Positions 25,909-33,834 of a stretch of DNA of 64,000 nucleotides are shown here, in pieces. The stretch's first letter is position 1; every line of letters begins with the position of its first letter. The stretch covers positions 101,060 through 165,059 of the forward strand of contig NZ_PTJC01000008.1 of NCBI RefSeq assembly GCF_002934605.1. Reading direction: 5' to 3'. A program made the position numbers and the translations under genes. The DNA comes from Neolewinella xylanilytica. Lineage in GTDB: Bacteria; Bacteroidota; Bacteroidia; Chitinophagales; Saprospiraceae. The notes beneath the pieces are model-generated. The model was not told where the DNA came from. It ran no database searches and saw only the letters and a program-made list of their open reading frames with translations.

Positions 25909-27006
25909 ATGGGACTCAAATGCGGCATCGTCGGCCTACCGAACGTGGGGAAGTCAACCCTCTTTAACGCCCTCACCTCGGCCAAGGCGCTGGCTGCCAA
26001 CTACCCCTTCGCCACCAAGGATCCGAACCTGGGCGTGATTACCGTCCCGGACCCCCGCCTGGACAAACTCGAAGAACTCGTCAACCCCCAAAAGGTCATC
26101 CCGACTACGGTGGATATCGTCGACATTGCCGGCCTGATCAAGGGTGCCAGCAAGGGCGAAGGCCTGGGAAATCAGTTCCTGGGTAATATCCGCGAAACGG
26201 ATGCCATTCTGCACGTCGTCCGCTGCTTTGAAGACGATAACGTCGTGCACGTCGACGGAAACGTGGATCCGGTGCGCGATAAGATGATTATCGACACCGA
26301 ACTCATCCTCAAGGACATCGAGACGGTAGAAAAACGCGTGGAAAAGTTCCGGCGCACCGCGAAAAGCGGCGATAAGGAATCCAAACGTATCGTGGAAGTA
26401 GGTGAGGCCCTGCTTTCCCACCTGGAAAGTGAAAAGCCCGCCCGGAGCTTTGAAACGGACGAGGAAGGCCAGCAAGTAGTAGAAGAATTGTTGCTTCTCA
26501 CGAGTAAACCAATTCTCTACGTCTGCAACGTCGATATAGACAGCATCGAAGACGGTAACGTCCACACCAAAGCCTTCCGGGAATCGGTAGCCGACGAAAA
26601 CGCCGAGATCATCCTGATCTCCGCTGGTATTGAAGCCGATATCGCCGAATTGGAAACGAAACAGGAACGCGCCGAATTCATCGAGGAAATGGGGCTCACC
26701 GAGCCCGGTGTCAACAAGGTCATCCGCGCCAGCTACGAACTGCTGGATCTGGTCACCTACTTTACCGCCGGTGAAAAAGAAGTCCGCGCTTGGACCATCA
26801 CCCGCGGCACCAAGGCACCCGGAGCCGCTGGCGTGATCCATTCCGATTTCGAAAAAGGCTTTATTCGTGCGGAAGTGATTCACTACGCCGATTTCGTTAC
26901 CTACGGCAGCGAATCCGGTGCCCGCGATAATGGCAAGCTCAACGTCGAAGGCAAAGAATACGTAGTGCAGGACGGTGACGTGATGCACTTCCGCTTTAAC
27001 GTATAA
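25909..27006 (+). CDS. ychF: Redox/ribosome-associated GTPase-ATPase YchF (OLA1 family)
   Basis: A 365-residue protein, the standard YchF length. G1 reads GLPNVGKST, G3 reads DIAGL, and the nucleotide-specificity motif is N-(V/I)-D instead of NKxD (YVCNVDIDS), in keeping with ATP preference. The C-terminal TGS-like domain begins near GEKEVRAWTITRG. It binds ribosomes and affects translation and stress responses in other bacteria. A convergent-looking spacer with a tandem repeat array follows its stop codon. Confidence 0.98.
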   Translation: MGLKCGIVGLPNVGKSTLFNALTSAKALAANYPFATKDPNLGVITVPDPRLDKLEELVNPQKVIPTTVDIVDIAGLIKGASKGEGLGNQFLGNIRETDAILHVVRCFEDDNVVHVDGNVDPVRDKMIIDTELILKDIETVEKRVEKFRRTAKSGDKESKRIVEVGEALLSHLESEKPARSFETDEEGQQVVEELLLLTSKPILYVCNVDIDSIEDGNVHTKAFRESVADENAEIILISAGIEADIAELETKQERAEFIEEMGLTEPGVNKVIRASYELLDLVTYFTAGEKEVRAWTITRGTKAPGAAGVIHSDFEKGFIRAEVIHYADFVTYGSESGARDNGKLNVEGKEYVVQDGDVMHFRFNV

Positions 27007-27020
27007 ACGACCGGGTATTC

Positions 27021-27468
27021 CAGACCCTCGGAGGTCCTTGGGACACTCCGAGGTCTTGATATCCCTCACGAGGCTTACAGGACCTCGAAGTGTCGGCGTA
27101 AGCCACCTTCGAGTGTCCGGTTCGTATGTTCCAACCCAGAGCCTCGCCGGTCATTCGAATACTTCGAGGTCTTCAACTCCCTAGGGAAAGGCATAGGACC
27201 TCGGAGCGTCGGCGCTAGCCACCTCCGAGTGTCCGGTTCGTTCGTACCCATCCAGAGCCTCGCAGGTCCTTCGGACATTCCGAGGTCTTCGACTCCCTCG
27301 GGAAACGAATAGGACCTCGGAGCGTCGGCGTTTGCCACCTCCGTATGTCCGGTTGATAATCTCTTGTCCAGACCCTCGCAGGTCCTTCAAACACTCCGAG
27401 GTCTTAACATCCGTCGGGAGGCGTGTAGGACCTCGAAGTGTCGGCGCAATCCACCTTCGAGTGTCCGG
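27021..27468. repeat. Tandem array of four exactly 116-bp units, each with two hairpins
   Basis: Units begin at CAGA(C/G)CCTCG: 27021, 27137, 27253 and 27369, so the period is 116 bp three times running; the fourth unit stops at its GTCCGG (27468). Hairpin 2 pairs GGACCTCG(A/G)AG with CT(T/C)CGAGTGTCC: 27080-27090/27107-27118, 27196-27206/27223-27234, 27312-27322/27339-27350 (partly broken) and 27428-27438/27455-27466. Units 1 and 4 have A-T where unit 2 has G-C at the same pair. Hairpin 1 (for example 27026-27037/27041-27053) is strong in unit 1 and weaker elsewhere. No spacers or coding potential are evident. Confidence 0.88.
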
Positions 27469-27544
27469 TATCGAAACAGCCCTCCCTCGTAGCCACCGTG
27501 AACCCCCTTCCCCATCCACAGTTAGGTGAGCAAACTCAACGACC

Positions 27545-27844
27545 ATGTCCAAGCAACTATATCTCACCGCTCAGTTCGAGCTTGACAACCCCGATGCATT
27601 TGCCTCCACTTTCGGCGAGCACTCTAAAGCGAGTCGCGCCAAGGAAGGCTGCCTCTTTTTCTACCTGATCCGCGATCGTGACAACCCGGCGCGTTTCGCT
27701 ACGATGGAATGCTGGGATACCTACGCCCACTTCGAACAGCACGTAGCTGATGACGAGCATACCGAGTTCCAGTCCAAACTGAAGCCACACCTTAGGGGGA
27801 AGCCACAGGTGATGGAAGCTGATCTGGTGATGGGAATGGAGTGA
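27545..27844 (+). CDS. Antibiotic-biosynthesis-monooxygenase (ABM) domain protein
   Basis: A 99-residue single-domain protein of the dimeric alpha/beta barrel type. The pattern LTAQFEL at the start, EGCLFFYLIRDRDNP, FATMECWDTYAHFEQHVADDEH in the middle and a terminal strand fit ABM/YgiN-like quinol or small-molecule monooxygenases, which use no cofactor. The substrate is unknown. It is flanked on both sides by intergenic repeats: the 116-bp array upstream and the octamer-word array downstream. No promoter box was recognised. Confidence 0.85.
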   Translation: MSKQLYLTAQFELDNPDAFASTFGEHSKASRAKEGCLFFYLIRDRDNPARFATMECWDTYAHFEQHVADDEHTEFQSKLKPHLRGKPQVMEADLVMGME

Positions 27845-27846
27845 GT

Positions 27847-28145
27847 AGTAGTCTTTTAGTTCTTTAGTCTTTTAGTCGGCTCGTTCTTTAGTCTTTTAGT
27901 TCTTTAGTCTTTTAGTCGGGTCGCTTTTCGGACTTTTAGCCGGTAGTCTTTTAGTCTTCCAGGTAGAGACTGTAAATAGAACGGAGTATCTGTCGTGTTT
28001 TCCTCCAGGTAGCTGTCACCACGGACATATCACCGATTATACGTAGAGAAACTACCCGACTAAAAGACTACCCGACTAAAGAACTACCCCACTAAAAGAC
28101 TACCCGACTAAAGAACTAAAAGACTACCCGACTAAAAGACTAAAA
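27847..28145. repeat. Octamer-word arrays in inverted orientation around a 92-bp centre
   Basis: Right arm, 28050-28145: consecutive 8-nt words ACTA+NNNN, where NNNN is CCCG, AAAG, AAGA or CCCC. Left arm, 27847-27957: mostly the reverse-complement words, such as CTTTTAGT, TCTTTAGT and CGGGT-type, with some decay. The arms could form a long imperfect hairpin. The centre (27958-28049) has TCCAGGTAG twice. It lies between convergent genes (ABM protein and DAHPS-CM), so a two-way terminator role is plausible. Confidence 0.85.
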
Positions 28146-28148
28146 ACC

Positions 28149-29228
28149 CTACCTAGCCTTATTCACGATAGCATCCTGGTGATCGATGCTCTCCTGGTGG
28201 ATAGCCCGGAGGTAACCTTCCATGAATTCCTCGCTCAGTCCGTGGTCCTTTCCCTGTTTGGTGGCTTCTTGGAGAACCTCCTCCCATCGACTTTCCTGAA
28301 GGACGGCGATGTTGCGCTCGGCCTTAAATTCGCCGATCTGGTCGGCAAGCTTCATCCGGCGACCGATCATGCCGATCAGGTCATTGTCGATCTCATCGAT
28401 CTGGCGGCGAAGCTCGGTGAGGCGTTCCATTTCTACCTCGTCGGCGGTGGGCTTGCGGAGGCGGAGGTTCTTGATCAGTTCACCGAAGACGGCCGGGGTG
28501 ATTTGCTGGGCGGCGTCCGACCAGGCCTCATCGGGCCGGGGGTGCACCTCGGTCATGAGTCCGTCGTAGTTGAGGTTCAGCGCCTCCTGGGCTACTTCGG
28601 CGAGCAGGTCGCGGCGTCCGCAGATGTGGCTGTTGTCGACGATCATCTGCAGATCGGGGAAGCGGCGCTTCATCTCGATGGCCATCTGCCAGCGCGGTAC
28701 GTTGCGGTAGATGGTTTCGCCGTGGTAGCTGAAACCGCGGTGGATCAGTCCGATACGGGTGATGCCGGCTTTGTAGATCCGTTCTACGGCCCCGATCCAG
28801 AGTCCGAGATCCGGGTTGATGGGGTTCTTGATGAGCACGGGCACGTCGGCGCCGTTCAGGGCATCGGCGACTTCCTGTACGCTGAAGGGATTGACGGTAG
28901 TACGGGCACCGAGCCACAGCACGTCGATACCGGCCTTTAGGCAGTCGTAGACGTGGCTGGCATTCGCTACCTCAGTGGTTGTTTTCAGTCCGGTTTCTTC
29001 CTTGACCCTTTTGAGCCAGGAAAGGCCTTCCTTCCCTACCCCCTCGAAGCTGCCGGGGCGGGTGCGGGGCTTCCAGATGCCGGAGCGATAGAGGTCGACC
29101 TGACCGAGTTTGGCGAGATCGCGGGCGCACTGCATCACCTGGCCCTCGGTTTCGGCACTGCAGGGTCCGGCGATAACGACACCGCGACCGGGAGTGGGCT
29201 GGATTACTTTTCCGATATTCATTTCCAT
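28149..29228 (-). CDS. Bifunctional DAHP synthase / chorismate mutase
   Basis: A 359-residue fusion. Residues ~1-260 are a type I-beta (KDO8P-like) DAHP synthase: VVIAGPCSAE, KPRTRPGSFEGVG, LWLGARTTVNPFSVQEVAD, LIKNPINPDL, VDNSHICGRRD and TEVHPRPDEAWSD. Residues ~270-359 are an AroQ-type chorismate mutase helix bundle (LRRQIDEIDNDLIGMIGRRMKL, then the catalytic lysine region). The pair links the first shikimate step with the branch to phenylalanine and tyrosine, and the mutase domain usually confers prephenate feedback. It is the last gene of the pheA-aminotransferase-tyrA operon, starting 6 bp after tyrA. Confidence 0.95.
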   Translation of the reverse strand: MEMNIGKVIQPTPGRGVVIAGPCSAETEGQVMQCARDLAKLGQVDLYRSGIWKPRTRPGSFEGVGKEGLSWLKRVKEETGLKTTTEVANASHVYDCLKAGIDVLWLGARTTVNPFSVQEVADALNGADVPVLIKNPINPDLGLWIGAVERIYKAGITRIGLIHRGFSYHGETIYRNVPRWQMAIEMKRRFPDLQMIVDNSHICGRRDLLAEVAQEALNLNYDGLMTEVHPRPDEAWSDAAQQITPAVFGELIKNLRLRKPTADEVEMERLTELRRQIDEIDNDLIGMIGRRMKLADQIGEFKAERNIAVLQESRWEEVLQEATKQGKDHGLSEEFMEGYLRAIHQESIDHQDAIVNKAR

Positions 29229-29234
29229 GGTCTT

Positions 29235-30077
29235 CTACTTTAGAATTTTTTCAATTTGATTGGCGCGACGGATGCGTTCGTAAAAGCCATCAAAGTCGCG
29301 TTTAATTAGTTGGGTGCGAAAACGGGAGAGCTGCTCGATGTGCTCGTCCAGTACGTCCAGTACGTGGTCGCGGTTCTGGCGGAAGATCGGCACCCACATA
29401 TCCGGAGAGCTCTTCGCCAGACGAACCGTTGAGCTAAAGCCGGAGCTCGCGAGCTCGAAAATTCGCTGCTCGTCCTTTTCCTTTTCCAGTACCGTGAGGG
29501 CCAGGGCGAAGGAGGCAATGTGGGAAATGTGACTTACGTAGGCACAGTGCAGATCGTGGGCGTTCCGCTCGAGGTGGGTGAAGCGCATGCCGACGGTACC
29601 GAACACCTGCTTGGCGGTATCAACGGCATCCTGGTCGCTGTCTTCGGCATCGACGATGACGCAGGTTTTCCCTTCGAAAAGGTGGGGGATGGCTGCCTCC
29701 GGACCGCTGAATTCCGTACCGGCCATCGGGTGGCAGGCTACGAAGCGCCCCCGGTTGGGGTGGTCTACCACCGTGTCCAGTAGCGTTTGCTTCGTGGAGC
29801 CTACGTCCAGCACCGTCTGGTCCTTGCGTACCATGTCGAGCAAATCGGGCAGGAGGTCGAGCATGGCGTCCATGGGGGTAGCCAGGATAATCACATCGGC
29901 CAGCCGAATGCCGGCCTCCAGGGGGAGGTCGTCGTCGATCAGCCGGCGGCGAACGGCCTTATCGAGGTTGGCCTGACTGGCATCCATGCCGATGATCTGC
30001 TCGGCCAGCCCGCTTTCCTTCAGGCTGATGGCCAGGGAACCACCGATGAGTCCGATGCCGATAATTCCGATGATCAT
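29235..30077 (-). CDS. tyrA: Prephenate dehydrogenase
   Basis: A 280-residue NAD(P)-dependent dehydrogenase. The Rossmann motif GIGLIGGSLA lies at the N-terminus. Catalytic-site signatures are GSTKQTLL, CHPMAGTEFSGP and HISHIASFALA. It oxidises prephenate to 4-hydroxyphenylpyruvate for tyrosine synthesis. There is no chorismate mutase domain here, which fits the mutase being fused to the DAHP synthase just downstream. The start overlaps the stop of the aminotransferase gene (ATGA), pointing to translational coupling. Confidence 0.95.
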   Translation of the reverse strand: MIIGIIGIGLIGGSLAISLKESGLAEQIIGMDASQANLDKAVRRRLIDDDLPLEAGIRLADVIILATPMDAMLDLLPDLLDMVRKDQTVLDVGSTKQTLLDTVVDHPNRGRFVACHPMAGTEFSGPEAAIPHLFEGKTCVIVDAEDSDQDAVDTAKQVFGTVGMRFTHLERNAHDLHCAYVSHISHIASFALALTVLEKEKDEQRIFELASSGFSSTVRLAKSSPDMWVPIFRQNRDHVLDVLDEHIEQLSRFRTQLIKRDFDGFYERIRRANQIEKILK

Positions 30078-31282
30078 AATGAACGGGACTTTTGTTGCTC
30101 CTGCGCGCCGGCGCCCAAACGGTACAGGGCTTCCTGCAGTTGTTCCTCGGTGCTACAGAGACTGATCCGCACGTACGGCTTGCCGGCCCCGCCGAAGATT
30201 CCGCCCGGCGTAAGAAAGACGTCCTTGTCGTAAAGCGCCCGGTCACAGATACCGTAACCGTCCGTATCCGGAGGACACCTGGCCCATACAAACAGGCCCA
30301 CCTGCTCGCGGCTGTAGGTGCAACCCAGTTGGTCCATAATGCGAAAAGCGACCTCCCTGCGGCTACGGTAGACGGCGTTGAGCTGGCGGTACCATTCGTC
30401 ACCAAGCCCGAGCGCCACCACGGCGGCCTCCTGGACGGGCAGGAACATCCCGCTGTCCATATTCGACTTGAAGCGCAACACCGTCTGCAAGTAGGCCGCC
30501 GCCCCAGCCAGGGCTCCGACTCGCCAGCCCGCCATGTTCTGCGCTTTGCTCAGGCTGGACAACTCCAGAGCTACCTCCCGGGCGCCGGGTACGGACAGCA
30601 AGCTCTGCACCGTGTCGGTCAGGATGAAGGCGTACGGATTGTCGTTCACGAGCAAGATGCGGTTCCGGCGGGCGAATTGAACCAGCTCCCGGAAGAAATC
30701 CGGAGTGGCCATGGCACCGGTTGGCATGTGCGGGTAATTCACCCACATGATTTTAACCCGATCCAATCCTTCACTCTCCAGGCGATTCAGGTCTGGCAAC
30801 CAACCGCTTGCCTCGTTTAAAGAGTAGCTCCGCACGGTACCCCCGGCCAGCTCGGTAGCGGAACGGTAGGTGGGGTAACCCGGATCGGGAACGAGCACTT
30901 CGTCGCCGGGATTGATAAAGGCCATGCTCACGTGCATGATACCTTCCTTACTGCCCATGAGCGGAAGCAACTCCTGTTCGGGATCGAGGGAAACGCCGAA
31001 GTAGCGATCGTACCAGCCGGCGAAGGCCCGGCGCAGCTCGGGGCGACCGGTATAGGGCTGATAGCCGTGGGAATCGGGGCGTTCGGCAGACCGGGTCAGC
31101 GCGCGCAGCACTTCGGGAGCGGGGGGCAGGTCGGGACTTCCGATTCCCAGGTTCAGGATATCCTTTCCCTGTCCGCGAAGCCTGGCGATCTCCCGCAGTT
31201 TGGTGCTGAAATAGTATTCCTCGGTGTCTCCCAGGCGATCGCTGACCGGAATGATGGGGGCAAAGGTGGTCGGGGTGGTCAT
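30074..31282 (-). CDS. Class I/II aminotransferase (aromatic/aspartate type)
   Basis: A 402-residue PLP enzyme. Motifs are LNLGIGSPDLPP near residue 40, NYPHMPTGA, VNDNPYAF and the PLP-lysine site SSLSKAQNMAGWRVG. Its place between pheA and tyrA suggests it transaminates phenylpyruvate and 4-hydroxyphenylpyruvate or arogenate; the sequence also resembles LL-diaminopimelate/aspartate aminotransferases. The start at 31282 lies 2 bp after the pheA stop and opens the family homology; an upstream frame inside pheA was rejected. The four genes pheA to DAHPS-CM are gapped by no more than 6 bp or overlap, so they form one transcript. Confidence 0.9.
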   Translation of the reverse strand: MTTPTTFAPIIPVSDRLGDTEEYYFSTKLREIARLRGQGKDILNLGIGSPDLPPAPEVLRALTRSAERPDSHGYQPYTGRPELRRAFAGWYDRYFGVSLDPEQELLPLMGSKEGIMHVSMAFINPGDEVLVPDPGYPTYRSATELAGGTVRSYSLNEASGWLPDLNRLESEGLDRVKIMWVNYPHMPTGAMATPDFFRELVQFARRNRILLVNDNPYAFILTDTVQSLLSVPGAREVALELSSLSKAQNMAGWRVGALAGAAAYLQTVLRFKSNMDSGMFLPVQEAAVVALGLGDEWYRQLNAVYRSRREVAFRIMDQLGCTYSREQVGLFVWARCPPDTDGYGICDRALYDKDVFLTPGGIFGGAGKPYVRISLCSTEEQLQEALYRLGAGAQEQQKSRSL

Positions 31283-31284
31283 AG

Positions 31285-32136
31285 TCAGGGTTTTTCTCCG
31301 GAGGGGTACACGCCCAGGATGCGCAGTTCTTTGGTGATCGGACGGATGCCGGCCAGGGCTTCGGCCAGGGTGATGTTGCCGTTGAGCATAAAATCGACGT
31401 AGAAGCGATACTGCCACGGGCGACCGACGATCGGCGTGCTCTGAATTTTGGTCAGGTTAATTTTGTAGGCGTCCAGTACCATCAACACCCGGGAGAGGCT
31501 TCCGGCCTCGTGGCTGGTGCTGAAGCTCATACTCACTTTGTCACCGCGGTCGCCGTCGGTATTCCGGCCGCGCTCCAGCACGAGAAAGCGGGTATGGTTC
31601 AGTTTATTGGTCTCGATACCGTGGGCCAGAATTTCCAGATCGTACAGGCTGGCGGCTATGCTGGCCGCTACCGCGCCGCGGGTACGAACCCCTTTCTCCT
31701 TTACGTGCAGGGCGCTCAGGGCGGTATCGGCCGACTCTACCAACTGAATTTTTGGCCACGCCTGGAAAAACTCCCGAACCTGCATGAGGGCGATCGGGTG
31801 GGAGTACACTTCCCGCAGCTCCTCGATCTTCACGCCCGGTAGGGCCATCAGATTCTGGCGGATACGGAGGTAAACCTCTCCGGTGATGCGCAGTGACGAC
31901 CGTTGCAGGAGATCGTAATTGGACATAAGGCTGCCGGCGAGGGTATTCTCGATGGCCATGAGCGCTACGTCGCTTTCCCCCGCTTCCACCTGGCTGATGA
32001 CTTCCGCGAAAGTGTGGCCGGGCACGGTCACAACCTCACGGTCCTGAAAGTGCATCCGGGCGGCAGCTTCGTGAAAAGCGCCGGCGTATCCCTGGATACT
32101 GACGCGGAGTTGTCGAAGGGCGGCAATTGGTGGCAT
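31285..32136 (-). CDS. pheA: Prephenate dehydratase
   Basis: A 283-residue monofunctional dehydratase. The catalytic part has SIQGYAGAFHEAA, ALMAIENTLAGS, VYSHPIALMQ and the Thr-containing LNHTRFLVL. The C-terminal ACT domain, with HEAGSLSRVLMVLDAYKINLTKIQSTP, is the usual phenylalanine-binding site. It makes phenylpyruvate. It is the first structural gene of the operon and lies 11 bp downstream of an intrinsic terminator that forms part of a leader-peptide attenuator. Confidence 0.96.
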   Translation of the reverse strand: MPPIAALRQLRVSIQGYAGAFHEAAARMHFQDREVVTVPGHTFAEVISQVEAGESDVALMAIENTLAGSLMSNYDLLQRSSLRITGEVYLRIRQNLMALPGVKIEELREVYSHPIALMQVREFFQAWPKIQLVESADTALSALHVKEKGVRTRGAVAASIAASLYDLEILAHGIETNKLNHTRFLVLERGRNTDGDRGDKVSMSFSTSHEAGSLSRVLMVLDAYKINLTKIQSTPIVGRPWQYRFYVDFMLNGNITLAEALAGIRPITKELRILGVYPSGEKP

Positions 32137-32147
32137 AGGATGTTAGC

Positions 32148-32184
32148 AATAAAAAAAGCGGCTCCCTGGATGGGGGGGACCGCT
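32148..32184 (-). terminator. Intrinsic terminator of the phe/tyr attenuator
   Basis: On the minus strand, AGCGGTCCCC (32184-32175) pairs with the arm at 32166-32157 around an 8-nt loop: 5 bp, one C/A mismatch, then 4 bp including one G-U pair. A run of seven Ts (32157-32151) follows directly. It ends 11 bp before the pheA ATG, so unless prevented it would stop transcription before the operon. Confidence 0.85.
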
Positions 32185-32234
32185 TCTGCTGTGACTTTCG
32201 ATTTCAAACGTTCAGCGTCCCCTACTCGCGTAGG
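32175..32234 (-). promoter_or_regulatory. Antiterminator and pause hairpin of the phe/tyr attenuator
   Basis: Two further helices compete with the terminator. CCTAC-GCGA-GTAGG (32234-32221) is a perfect 5-bp hairpin over the last codons of the leader peptide. GGGGACGCT (32222-32214) is complementary to AGCGGTCCCC (32184-32175) with one bulged G, a 9-bp helix that would sequester the 5' arm of the terminator. The layout is that of classical 1:2 / 2:3 / 3:4 attenuation. Confidence 0.75.
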
Positions 32235-32275
32235 CGGTAAAAGCTAAACCAGAAATAGGAAGTCGTTTTCGTCAT
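32222..32275 (-). CDS. Aromatic-rich leader peptide (pheL-like)
   Basis: A 17-codon frame, MTKTTSYFWFSFYRLRE, ending in TAG at 32224-32222. Six of 17 residues are aromatic (Y7, F8, W9, F10, F12, Y13), clustered just before the pause hairpin. The ATG lies 7 bp after a TAGGTTTG promoter element, so the mRNA should be leaderless or nearly so. Stalling at the F/W/Y codons would leave 32214-32222 free for the antiterminator; completion to the stop codon would cover it and allow termination. The family is not conserved in sequence, so the call rests on codon content and position. Confidence 0.8.
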   Translation of the reverse strand: MTKTTSYFWFSFYRLRE

Positions 32276-32282
32276 TATGCCA

Positions 32283-32313
32283 CAAACCTACGGCCTTGTT
32301 TTCGTACCACAAA
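32283..32313 (-). promoter_or_regulatory. Promoter of the phe/tyr operon (TTTG-N19-TAGGTTTG)
   Basis: On the minus strand a -33 TTTG (32313-32310) is followed after 19 bp by TAGGTTTG (32290-32283), a full match to the Bacteroidota TTTG-N19/20-TAnnTTTG promoter. The leader-peptide ATG starts 7 bp further on. Confidence 0.75.
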
Positions 32314-32423
32314 ATGTTGTTGTGGCAACGTCCTACAGAAAGATCTTCCTCAACCATCGGGTCGAAGACTGGTTACTTTATGACCCGGGCCGCGTTTTGA
32401 CCCCCGGTGGCTAATTTTACTGC

Positions 32424-33767
32424 ATGGATACTTTGATTACCGTCGGACAGCTGGTCCTGAGCCTTTCCATTTTGATCGTCTTGCACGAATTCGGCCACTT
32501 CCTGCCCGCCCGACTTTTCGGCACCCGCGTCGAAAAATTTTACCTCTTTTTCGATCCCGGCTTCAGTTTGTTCAAGAAACAGATCGGGGAAACCGAGTAC
32601 GGTATTGGATGGCTACCCCTGGGCGGATACGTCAAGATCAGCGGGATGATCGACGAAAGCTTCGATACCGACCAAATGGACCAGGAGCCTCAGCCCTACG
32701 AGTTTCGCTCGAAGCCGGCCTGGCAACGGCTCATCATCATGCTCGGTGGCGTGACGGTCAATTTCATTCTCGGCTTTTTCATCTACGCCATGGTACTCTT
32801 TGCCTACGGGGAGGAGTACTTTCCCGCGGAGAACGTCACGGCCGGTATTGCCGTAGACAGCCTGGGGCAAGCAATCGGCCTGGAGAGCGGCGACCGGATT
32901 CTCTCCGTCGGCGACGCCCCCTTCGAGCGGTTCAATGACCGGATCGTGCTGCGGGAGATCGCCATTAATAACGCCCGCGATATCGAGGTGCTCCGAGACG
33001 ACCGGCAGCTGACCGTCGACGTCGACCCCAAGTGGACCGACCTCCTTACCCGCTACGAGAACAAGAATAGCCGGCTGTTCACCATGCGTATCCCCCTGGT
33101 GGTTGGGGACGTAGTCGCGGGCGGCCCGGCGGACGAGGCCGGCCTGCGGAAGGAGGACCGCATCGTCAGTGTGAACGGCACCCCTACCCCGTACTTCGAC
33201 CAGGTCACCGAAGTACTGATGGATAATAAAGGACAGACCGTTACCCTTGGCGTCGAAACAAAGGAAACCCAGCAAGTTCGGGAAGTACCCCTTACGCTAA
33301 CCGAGGAGGGACGCATCGGCATCGGCGTGGCTCCACCGGAATATTTTTACGACACGGAACGGCAGGAATACGGATTCCTGGAGGCCATCCCCGCCGGCAT
33401 TGACCAGGGCGTCAACTTCCTCGGCGACCAGTTCAAGGCCTTCGGGCAGATGTTTGCCGGAAACATAAAGGTGACCGAAAGCCTGGGAGGATTCGCGAGC
33501 ATCGGAGGCATGTTCGGCAATGTCTGGGTGTGGGAGCGCTTCTGGTACATGACGGCATCGCTTTCGCTGATCCTCGCCTTCATGAACTTGCTGCCGATCC
33601 CTGCCCTCGACGGAGGTCACGTGATGTTCCTGCTCTACGAAGTCGTGACGGGGCGCAAGCCGAGCGATAAGTTTATGGAGCGCGCCACCATGGTCGGCTT
33701 CGTCATCGTGCTGGGACTGGTCGTGCTTGCCAACGGACTGGACATCTGGCGCTGGATCAACAGTTAA
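32424..33767 (+). CDS. rseP: RseP-like site-2 protease (M50)
   Basis: A 447-residue membrane metalloprotease. The zinc motif HEFGH is in the first membrane segment, and the third ligand region LLPIPALDGGH is in the C-terminal part. Between them lie two PDZ-like segments (around residues 130-190 and 205-285, the latter with GGPADEAGLRKEDRIVSVNG). It carries out regulated intramembrane proteolysis of anti-sigma factors or signal-peptide remnants. The ATG at 32424 opens the family homology. The 68-bp gap to hscB has no clear terminator, so co-transcription is possible. Confidence 0.94.
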   Translation: MDTLITVGQLVLSLSILIVLHEFGHFLPARLFGTRVEKFYLFFDPGFSLFKKQIGETEYGIGWLPLGGYVKISGMIDESFDTDQMDQEPQPYEFRSKPAWQRLIIMLGGVTVNFILGFFIYAMVLFAYGEEYFPAENVTAGIAVDSLGQAIGLESGDRILSVGDAPFERFNDRIVLREIAINNARDIEVLRDDRQLTVDVDPKWTDLLTRYENKNSRLFTMRIPLVVGDVVAGGPADEAGLRKEDRIVSVNGTPTPYFDQVTEVLMDNKGQTVTLGVETKETQQVREVPLTLTEEGRIGIGVAPPEYFYDTERQEYGFLEAIPAGIDQGVNFLGDQFKAFGQMFAGNIKVTESLGGFASIGGMFGNVWVWERFWYMTASLSLILAFMNLLPIPALDGGHVMFLLYEVVTGRKPSDKFMERATMVGFVIVLGLVVLANGLDIWRWINS

Positions 33768-33834
33768 ACCCTCTAATTCATTCGCTGCCGCGGAGCGATC
33801 GCTCTCGGTACAAGCCGCCCGCTAACCCCACTTC

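Noticed and set aside
25954-27069. A 371-codon frame antisense to ychF, and similar long antisense frames at 8288-9409 and 35411-36250
   Set aside because: Each lies fully opposite a well-supported gene and shows no domain, signal or motif. Long shadows are expected at this base composition.
27021-27468. The 116-bp array as a CRISPR array
   Set aside because: The whole unit repeats without unique spacers, the period is far too long, and no cas genes are in the window.
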